NCBI RefSeq assembly: GCF_947623445.1
Contig: NC_135244.1
Coordinates: forward strand, 19,716,860-19,780,859
Source of the DNA: Clavelina lepadiformis
Lineage: Eukaryota > Chordata > Ascidiacea > Aplousobranchia > Clavelinidae
DNA length: 64,000 bases
Direction: 5' to 3'
In this document: one piece after another, positions 55,642 to 64,000 of the stretch
Layout of the letters: each line of letters begins with the position of its first letter
Numbering within the stretch: position 1 is the first letter of the stretch
The notes under the pieces: model-generated
Seen by the model: the letters and a program-made list of their open reading frames with translations, nothing else
What the model was told of the DNA's origin: nothing
The model's database searches: none
Made by a program: the position numbers and the translations under genes

Positions 55642-55798
55642 CGTTGTTGTTAACATTATAAAAAGAATTCTTATGTAGCGATAACTTTGTCATTAAAATA
55701 AAAAATATTCTTATATTTATAGACCTATAAATATACCTACAAATATTATATCTTTCAACAAACGCAGTTCTCTTATTTTGGCGTCTGAGGCTATATCC
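55642..55798. other. Downstream flank of the FMO array
   Basis: The common post-stop block begins ('acgttgttgttaacattata') but is abandoned after about 40 bases, marking the right limit of the duplicated unit. Confidence 0.5.
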
Positions 55799-56304
55799 CA
55801 GGGGTGGCCAAACTGCGGCTCTTTGAGCCTTTAATTGCGGCTCTTTAATGAATTTGCATTGTTGAATTAGACATGCATTTTCCCGGTCTAGACGAGTTGT
55901 TTGATCAGATTATGAAACAATGCGTTCTATCACACGTAGTAACAATGTACTCATTGTTAGTAATAATCAAATTACACTCCAAAAAGGACATTATTGTACA
56001 GAAGTGTGCTAACTTGTACACTGTAGTTAAGTAAACTGCCAGTTTGAAGCTGTACCTCAGGGCTGACCTAGTTTTAAGTCTTGGTTACGGTTACACTAAT
56101 AATTATAATTTATAATTGCAAAAAGAGTTGGTGAAGCCCAGGTGGAGACTCATAGTATCACCACGCAGCAATAATGTTTATCAATAGCTACACTTCGTTG
56201 TGAGTGAATAAATTCGTATTGTTTATTGTGTTTGTGTTGCGGCTCTTTTAAAGCTCGAATTGGTAATATGCGGCTCGAGCATGAAGCAGGTCTGGCCACC
56301 CCTG
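55799..56304. mobile_element. hAT-like MITE, 506 bp, TSD CTATATCC
   Basis: Ends CAGGGGTGGCCAAACTGC and, at the right, GGTCTGGCCACCCCTG. The octamer CTATATCC flanks both sides (55791-55798 and 56305-56312). 'GCGGCTCTTT' recurs near both ends. No coding capacity. Confidence 0.9.
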
Positions 56305-56312
56305 CTATATCC

Positions 56313-59300
56313 TATAATTATAATCCATACAAAAATTTGAATGACAAATTGAAAATTTATCGCCAATTATAATTGAACGGCATAATCCAGCATAAACAAT
56401 TTACTAACAGCAAAAGGAAGTTATGTATAGAAAGTATTAAATTACTATTCTTATGGTATTATCAGTTGCTAGACAAGAATTACACTTTGCTAAAAAAATA
56501 GGAAAGAAATTAATGATTAGATATAAAAATAATTGATGTATTTAACGAAGACAGGTATGATCGCAATCAAAATTTCCAGTACTTGATTAAACAAATGTTC
56601 TTTCCAGGCGTTATAAATCGTTATTTTTGATCGCAATTGTTAGGAGGCATCAAATGTTTGTTTCAGTCGGTCTTAACCATATCATTTAGATTTTATCAGC
56701 CAAAATCAATATTTTGAAAAAAAATTGCTACTAAAAGCCGCGGTTTACCGGTTAATTCTATCAATCTTTGATTGATTTTTTTGTTTTACGAATATCATGT
56801 AGGTTAATTTTTTGTGTTTACCCATTTTTTGACGGATCGTTGTCTTATTTTAATCACGTAAGCTTCTTATTTTGTGCAATAAATTTCTTTTTATTCGATT
56901 TTTTTTTCTTTTACTGTATACCGTGTCTTTTCGTGAAAAACGCTTTTGTGCAAACAATTAACAATTGCGTAACAATTGCACAGAACGCTATTATTGCAAT
57001 TCATTCAAGTCGCCAGTGGTTATTTTTAGCTTTTCAAACTTGTGCTTATCTTCTTTTCAAACTTGCGCTGGAAAACTAAGAACCCAAAAAGAGATTATAG
57101 GAGAGCTTTTATCTCATGATGCTTTATTGTACAAGTTGAAGAAACCTATTACAGCATAATGTAGTATGGATGTATATACAGTATTATATACGATAAACAT
57201 ATGCAAGCCAAAGCATTCTCCAGTTGCACAATCATGTTCCTGTTGTGGTTATTAAGTGTAGGAAAGTACGCGGTAATGTGTTTGCTTTTTTGTCGTATTC
57301 GTTCGTTGCATTGGGAAGCTAACTTACTTTTGTCAGACATAGTTTGATTTCTCAAAATTCTAACCGTTTCAACAAGGACAGGATTCTTTGGACTTGGACT
57401 CAAAGGCACGTGTAAGTATGTGCAGTAGAATCCGCTTATTATGTCCACCCGCTTTATATGACCGATTTGGTGTGGTGATGATGCCATAAAAAACTCTCCG
57501 GTTACTATGACCATTCTTCTTATGACCACTTTTTCCGTCTTTTTTTATCAATTTGTCGCTGTCAATTATGTTTGACAGTTACAAATTGCGTCACTTGTAT
57601 TTCAAATTCACCCAATGAAGTTCATTTTAATGTTACTGCTTACCGATAATGAAATAAATGATGATTTTGACATTTTTTGTCATTTTATGCCTAACTGTAT
57701 TGATCCTGGTGTGGTTAAACAGTACTGTAGCATATTCGGTTGTGAACATTCGGATATTACGACCAAAATAGTCTTGACTCATGGTGTTCACAACAAGCAG
57801 AGTCTACTGTATTTCCCATCTGTCAATTAATTTTTTCCAAGTAGCTTACATGTGTTGAACTTTGCACAAATTTTTATGTCACATAAACTTTTAAATGATA
57901 CGAGAGAGTACTCATAAGCTTCGCATGTGCAAAGTTTGATGATATTTGACTGATGAATGCCCACAAAACTTTTCTGCTTAAAATGGGTCGAGTTGTTTCA
58001 GCGAAATGGAACACGTAGCAGGATGAGTTTTTACATTTTTGTTCCCTTTAATATTTGTATGAGTTAGCAACAAATAATTTCACAAGCTCAGTCAAAGTTT
58101 GTGTACAGTACAGAGTAAAACTGTTCAAGACCGTTACAACGGTTGTTCAACTTACTTGGCTTGACAGCTGCAGAAATTCTCTTTGCATTTCCTCAATTTT
58201 TCACAGAAGAGAAAAGCGCGTAAAACGAAATGCTTATTTGAAAGAGTTTATATTGTTTATATACTCTTTAATGGAGTATTATATTTTACATTATAATTTT
58301 TACGGTTAATTTAGAATTGGATATACCGTAGATAGGAACATAGATGTCTATGTGATATGGGGTCCATAGGTGTTATGATAAACTTTAGGTAGTTTATTAG
58401 ACAAGAAAGGGTTCATTTACTCTTTAATTTAATATTTTGTTCAGTTATATTGACCCATCAACATCTTTAAGTCCTACTGAAACCGTTTCTTTTTCAAAAA
58501 CGTGCCGGATAATTCTCAGAATGCTATTTCCAATTTACCAAGGTAAAAATTATAAAAAATGACGCGGTTATTTGGTCGTTCACTTTCGTCATTAGATGAT
58601 TACTGATACAGTTGGGTAGGTCTGACGCAAATGTAGACAGTACTGTCTAACGTGACCACCCATAGGCCTATGCAACATCCTGTACTATAACTAACTTATA
58701 TGAACAACTTTTTCATTCACGATCAGCAGATAAAAACAACAAGTGCAGAATATAAAAAATTAAAAACTGCAAAACATTGTAGTAAAATCAAGCTTTAGAA
58801 ACTTTAGAACACGTAATCACAGAAAAAATGTGTTTTCACTAATTTTTTAACTAAGTTTTCCACGCAGATCGGACGGACATGTGTGTTTTGAACACACACA
58901 CACAGAAGAACGGACCATGTTGCCTTTTGATTGGTCTAAACAGGTTTTTAAAGCCCTACGTAAAAGTCTAACAAAGTCAAAGAAATCTTATTTTTTCAAG
59001 CTTATGCCTCCTAAAACCTATACAGTTACGTTTGCATAAAATTGCATACACACATAAGAAATATTACGTGCGTTTAAAGCTTTTATGCTCGCGTTCAGAA
59101 ACGCGCTTTTTGAACTTTGTGGTACATCGTAAAAATCAGTTGCTAAGCAAACACTCATTTCTGCTTTTGCTTGAACCTTGCGCCCCAACCTTGTGCCTCG
59201 AACAACAAACGTAGTTGCAACGTCTTCTTGATCGACAGACATTTATAACTGATCTTTTAGAAAGAATTTCTATCCTGCGCAAAATTGTCCATAACACTGT

Positions 59301-60777
59301 ATAAGAGAAATCCACTACCAATGTTATGACAACGAAAGACATTGAACTAAGATAAAACCTGTAAAGCGATCATTTTACAGAACGTATCTATCCATCTGCT
59401 TTCTGCTTTTGTAGCTACGTAAAGTGAAATCTTATGACGTGGCGAAACTCAGATCAATTACATTCAGTAGACTGGAGTCAAGGTACGAGCATGGTGAGGC
59501 GGAGATGTGAACGCCTTGAATTTCAAGTTAAGATAACCAGACAATTTGCCTCAAAAGTGCAAATGTGTTCCCGGTGAAATACACACAGAAAACTGTCATT
59601 GTATTTAAATTTAACATTTGTCATCTAAAATGCATAAAATGCCGTTTTCTCTCTACATACGTATCGCTTACGTAATACACTGCTTTTAAGAAATACTGTG
59701 TAGGTTATGGTAACTACAAACCCATTATTCCGAGCTCACGTTCATGAAATATTCATGTAAGTCACTGGAGTACAGGTGAACGTAATTCATCTAGGTATCA
59801 AAGGCACGCTATATGCTGTCTGATATAGCAGCGCGATAAGGGACATGGATGTCAAGGGAAGCGTCGAGATTTCCGGAAAATATTTTAACGCATTTTTCAT
59901 TTAGCTGGGGAGCGATACGTTAATTTAGCTCAGAATTAGAAACCTTGTAATACCTTTAGCATTAACGTTTGATATAAATCACCCTTGTCTAGTTTTGATT
60001 TACGATGAGCTGTATATTGGTCCAGCCAGCGGTATTCCTGGCTACGGTTGCCATTCGGATGAAAATGAGTTTGACGCCGACCTTACGCAGAAGCTATTGA
60101 TTAATTATTGCTACCTGCAGTATCACCAACTACTGCGACAGGCTATTTGCATAGATGACAATGCACTATAGTTGCAAAATTAAAAGTGTACAATTGTTCA
60201 AAGCCCCAATTTGGTCTCAGAAACGCGGTTAAAATATATAGAATATGGCAATATAGAGAGTAGCCTAATAACCCAGGATTTTAGCCTACTGTAATGTTAC
60301 GATGTTTCAGCCGTTAGAAGAACACTAATTGTAAATTAGATCAAAATATCATCGACCATTCTATTAAAATTTCAGCAGCGTTTTATTGGTTAGATTGTTT
60401 TGAGCAGCATTTAGTCCTAGTCGATAATTTAATGGATCAAATCCGAAAAAGGTTTTCGGCTTAGAGGTCAGAGGCTATATTGCCCAAGTTTATTGATTAC
60501 CTGTACGCTGGCCTACGCTTGTGTGATTGAAACCAACGTACAGTACCTTTAAATACGAAGTCATTCAAGAAGACAGTTTTGGGATAAGAGACGCAAAATT
60601 GTTGATAAACGCTGCTCGGATTTATGATGTCATGTATTTCTGTGAAATGTTTTTACATAATCCACCTGAATTGCCTTTGAAAGCAATATATGTTTTAGCA
60701 GTTTTTTTGAAGTTAACTTTTACAAAATATAACTTTATATATATGAAAATTCTACAAGCTTTTTTTCAATAAGTAAC
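56313..60777. other. Long intergenic stretch between the FMO array and synapsin
   Basis: About 4.4 kb of AT-rich single-copy-looking sequence without a supported gene. A segment at about 57421-57535, starting CAGTAGAATCCGCTTATTATG and continuing with repeated 'atgacc' motifs, resembles one end of a pogo/Tigger-type element, but no partner end was seen. Open frames (for example 57615-57830 and 58055-58309) match nothing I recognise. The final few hundred bases should include the synapsin promoter and 5' UTR. Confidence 0.5.
57421..57540. mobile_element. Possible solo end of a pogo/Tigger-like element
   Basis: CAGTAGAATCCGCTTATTATG followed by GACC-spaced repeats is reminiscent of pogo-type termini. 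There is no TA immediately outside and no inverted partner was found, so this is weak. Confidence 0.3.
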
Positions 60778-62996
60778 ATGGCGTCCATGCAGTCAGCGAT
60801 GAATTTTTTGAAGAGGAGATTTTCGGACAACAACTTCAACGCAAACCTCCCAAACGGTTACATGGTGGATGCGGAAGAAGAAGAAGAAGAGCAAGAAACA
60901 TCCGGGCCTTCTTCCTTACAAAGTAGTATTGCTTCCATCACCGGAAAAGTTTTTCCAGCGGTACAACAACAAGCACAAAGCAACAGACAAAATGCAGGAC
61001 AAAGAGCAAGTACTGGTCAACAACACAGCGGTGAGTTATACAGGTCATACAACTGTGGGATACCTTGAAGTCAACTGCATTTTATAGCTAACAGCTTTTA
61101 CCAAATTTATACGTAAACTAAGCTTTAACTGAGAGCTGCAGAAACGGTCTTTTTTAAGTTCTGTGTTGTTTTGTGTCGTAAATTGTTGCTTTGCGTTTTC
61201 CCAAGGTCGTGTAACAGCTTTTATCAACAAGAATGTGTAAACTTTTATGGTTTGTTTTAAGGATTTGTTGCTTTCATGTGTTTTGTTTAACTCAGTCTTA
61301 TAAATCAGCGTAGAAAGGGTCGGTGCAATAGATAGTTACTGTTAGTTTCAATTTATATCTCAGCATAATGAAGCCGCTCTTTATGTATTGTAGATATGCG
61401 TAAACCGAACGTTGGTCTATGTGTATGAAGTTAGTGATGATATTTTTGTGATATTTGTAGTAATATTTCTTTCAATATAGTGATATTTCTGTTTTTTCTG
61501 TTATTAAGTTATTGCAACAATTTGGTATAAGAAAGCCATTCCAACTCTCCCCAAGTTAAGTTAGTAATGATGCAGAAGTTACTGAAATTGTTGATCTAAA
61601 GATGCTGAAAACTGCAATTATTACTCTTTAACTTGACAAAATAAGCTCATTTAATCAAAGCTTGTTGTTGGTTTCATTAGGAGTATCAACAAGTGGTGGA
61701 GGTTTTTTTGCATCCCTGGCTTCTGGGAACCCACTGGCAGCTTTGAAGCCAGACAACCAGGACAAATATAAATTGATTCTTGTAATCGATGATCAACATA
61801 CCGACTGGTATGTTAGAATGGTCAGACAATAGAAATTTTAATATAATTTTCAAAATTTCACCAAGGCACATATTTCTTGGTAGCTTATAATATTTGTAGC
61901 TGTTTCATTGTGGGCTACTGTTGCAATATTTCGTTTTCTTGTAGGTCAAAGTATTTCAAAGGAAGAAAGCTCCACGACGAATACGCAATTAAAGTCGAAC
62001 AGGTGCATTTTATTTTTCTTGTCATGCTGATTGCAAAATCCTTTTAGGTTGTACGAGTACATTCAGGTTTGAGCTCTGTATTTGGATTAAAATTACCAAC
62101 ACTTTGCTATTGTAAGGTTTATGAATAATTTATTAAAAGAAAAAATTTAGCTCAGTAGCCAGTGTTTAAATCATACAACCGGTGAAATTAGTCAAGCTTT
62201 ATCAATTAATATTAGATAAAAATTTTAATCGTGGGTAGGCTTTGCCTAAAGAAACCAAATCTTTTATTAAATTTATCTGGAAGTTATAGATCAAAACGAA
62301 TTCAATTTTTCCAACACTTGACTGGTGTGTTTCAAATTTTGTGTGAAAAGTTTAGCTTTTATTAAAAATTGGGTTGATTTGTTCTCTTGTATGAAATCGT
62401 ATTTTTGGTTGAGGTTGTAAAATTTGCATTTCAGGCTGAATTTTCAGAGATCAGCTTATCAGGGCACAGTTTTGAAGGCACCACGGTAGATATTAACTGT
62501 CTGAGGAATGGACACCGCGTCGTTAAGTACGTAGGTTCTTCGCCACCTTTTTATCACTTTTAACTCACTGTGTTTCGATGTAACACATTTTGTTCCATTA
62601 TTGTTTCGAGAACTGTTCAGTTTTAAAAATTCATTCATTTATTCATAACAGCTTTTTATTGGCCTTACATCAGAGTAATGTGGTTATTGTGCTAATGAAA
62701 CCAGTTATAGACTTCTATAAAGCTTAAAGTTATTGAAATTTTCCCCGAGGGATATATATTTCTAAACCAAATGTTTCCTTTCCAACACCGGCGGCTTGTT
62801 TCTGACGATGATCACGGTCCTCCTGGTACTGTTTTACAGATCATTCAAGCCGGACTTCTTGCTAATTCGCCAAGCTGCTAGATCAATGGCTGCGGGAGAA
62901 GATTTTTGCAATCTCATAATCGGTCTGAAATATGGCGGAGTACCGTCCGTTAATTCTCTCCATTCCCAATATAACTTCATGGATAAGCCGTGGACC
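60778..62996 (+). CDS. SYN: Synapsin, first five coding exons (gene continues past the window)
   Basis: Exons: 60778-61030, 61681-61807, 61945-62002, 62435-62526, 62840-62996 (donor GTAAGT), with consistent phases and GT-AG introns. Residues near the start ([13 protein letters not shown], then NLPNGYM) are the conserved synapsin domain A, with the RRFS phosphorylation site that PKA and CaM kinase I use in other animals. A Glu-rich and Gln/Ser-rich linker follows. Exons 2-5 enter domain [42 protein letters not shown] and [19 protein letters not shown], all strongly synapsin-like. Synapsins coat synaptic vesicles, bind ATP through domain C and control vesicle clustering. The ATG chosen precedes domain A directly. 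The ATP-binding core and C terminus lie beyond 64000. Confidence 0.95.
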
Positions 62997-64000
62997 GTAA
63001 GTACATTGACAATATAAGTGCACATAGCCTAGAAAATCTGACGTCAATGCAAGATAACTTAGGTATCTTTTTGTCTTGAAACAGCTTTATAGCATTAATC
63101 ATGCAAACAATCAGTTGTTAATCAATCAAATCATCATTTATCAGTCAAACAAGTTTAAATCTAATTAATTTGACCTTTTCAATTTACTTGTTTCGAATTA
63201 GCCAGTAAATTGCGCTTTCACAACAAAACTTTTACGCTTTCAAACTGGTCGATATTATGCATTCCAGCTGCTAGGCAAATAAATATACAGAAGGTTACAT
63301 AAATTCTATACAGAAAATTGATCCAGCTACATATGGTCTTGACATATTCTGGCGATTTTAAATTTGTTATTGTTTTCACGTCACTGATCCTTATCGCCAA
63401 TGTTTGCCGTATAAGAATTGTTTTAAAGAAAAGGAAAATGAATGTTGGTACTCGTTTTTTTAAATGTAGCAGCTCAGCATTCGTAACGGCTGTGTATAAT
63501 TACTCGACTCTACATGATACCAGAGTATATCCACCATGTAGATGGTTCTTTGAAATATATGGTTTACTGGTTTTTCATGATATAGAATTAAAGATGGTTC
63601 TTTGGCCTTATGAAACGCATCTACTTCTTTAAATACAGGAGCAATCAGAACAGTATACAAAGGCCTCGTTTCATTATACAGTATATAACTCCTGCGGAAA
63701 TCTTTTCTTCCAACCAATCTGTTTAAAAAAATTTGAAAGCCTTTGTGCTTTCGTTAGATAAGGTTTTAAGCATTTTAAATTGCTGCCAGTGGATTAAGAA
63801 TCGATAAAGTGGATTGCCACTGTGCAGGCGCAGTAAATGAAAAAGGGCTATTTGTTGGTTGCGCCAAATTAATTGGGCTACTTATGCCAAATGAAAATCT
63901 CCGACCGATTTGTTTTCTGGTGCGTTTGGGCTGAGTTTGCCTACTGTAACCTATACGCAAATCTTGTGTTAAGTATAAGCGTCCCATTCTCCATGTTAAA
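62997..64000. other. Start of synapsin intron 5
   Basis: The donor at 62997 opens an intron that runs to the edge of the window. I found no further synapsin exon and no recognisable gene on either strand. In several animals a TIMP gene is nested in a synapsin intron; none is visible in this 1 kb. Confidence 0.6.

Noticed and set aside
57149..57529. 126-codon minus-strand frame
   Set aside because: It overlaps the pogo-like terminal sequence and has no recognisable protein features.
60005..60171. ATG-less open frame with a plausible amino-acid mix (reads IYDELYIGPASGIPGYG)
   Set aside because: There is no recognised homology, no clear flanking splice pair and no duplicate to test; kept only as a note.
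62997..64000. Possible nested TIMP gene in the synapsin intron
   Set aside because: No Cys-rich TIMP-like frame or CxC start is visible on either strand in this 1 kb; it could lie further on.

Overview
This is a stretch of animal nuclear DNA. It is AT-rich, its genes are split by short GT-AG introns, and it carries many metazoan-type DNA transposons plus one LTR element. The gene content (a flavin-monooxygenase array beside a synapsin gene) and the repeat style fit an invertebrate deuterostome. A tunicate such as Ciona is my best guess, but that is inference.

Layout. Six tandem head-to-tail flavin-containing monooxygenase (FMO) genes fill about 1.1-55.6 kb on the + strand. All six share one 10-exon plan (coding exons of 121, 119, 139, 186, 128, 140, 215, 128, 126 and 216 nt; 505 codons plus stop). 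Copies 1 (1113-5210), 2 (12706-16594), 4 (26504-30784), 5 (35271-49445) and 6 (51538-55641) read as intact. Copy 3 (21043-25149) is a pseudogene with a nonsense codon, two frameshifts and a damaged splice acceptor. The bodies form two subfamilies: A (copies 1, 2, 4) and B (copies 3, 5, 6). Copies 3 and 4 look like reciprocal recombinants, each with the upstream region typical of the other subfamily. The first five exons of a synapsin gene start at 60778 and run off the right edge.

Mobile DNA. Intron 9 of copy 5 holds a complete 9.4-kb Ty3/Gypsy-type element (39301-48701). Its two 785-bp LTRs look identical, with a 4-bp target duplication, gag, a -1 frameshift signal (A AAA AAC), pol, an env-like gene and an extra ORF with a Gag-capsid-like segment. 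It sits inside an older DNA transposon whose ends contain GGGGTTAGTTGG motifs. Two other elements (5373-6922 and 32965-34186) have 9-bp target duplications, GGT termini and inverted ends built from short tandem repeats. A 2.4-kb element at 8201-10617 encodes an uncharacterised probable transposase with one in-frame stop. Several short hAT-like MITEs have 8-bp target duplications; for some, a sister FMO copy supplies the empty site.

The FMO copies probably act as soluble or peripheral NADPH/FAD-dependent oxygenases acting on nucleophilic N- or S-containing substrates. The rest of the window is mostly duplicated intergenic sequence and transposon debris. I saw no RNA genes or CRISPR arrays.
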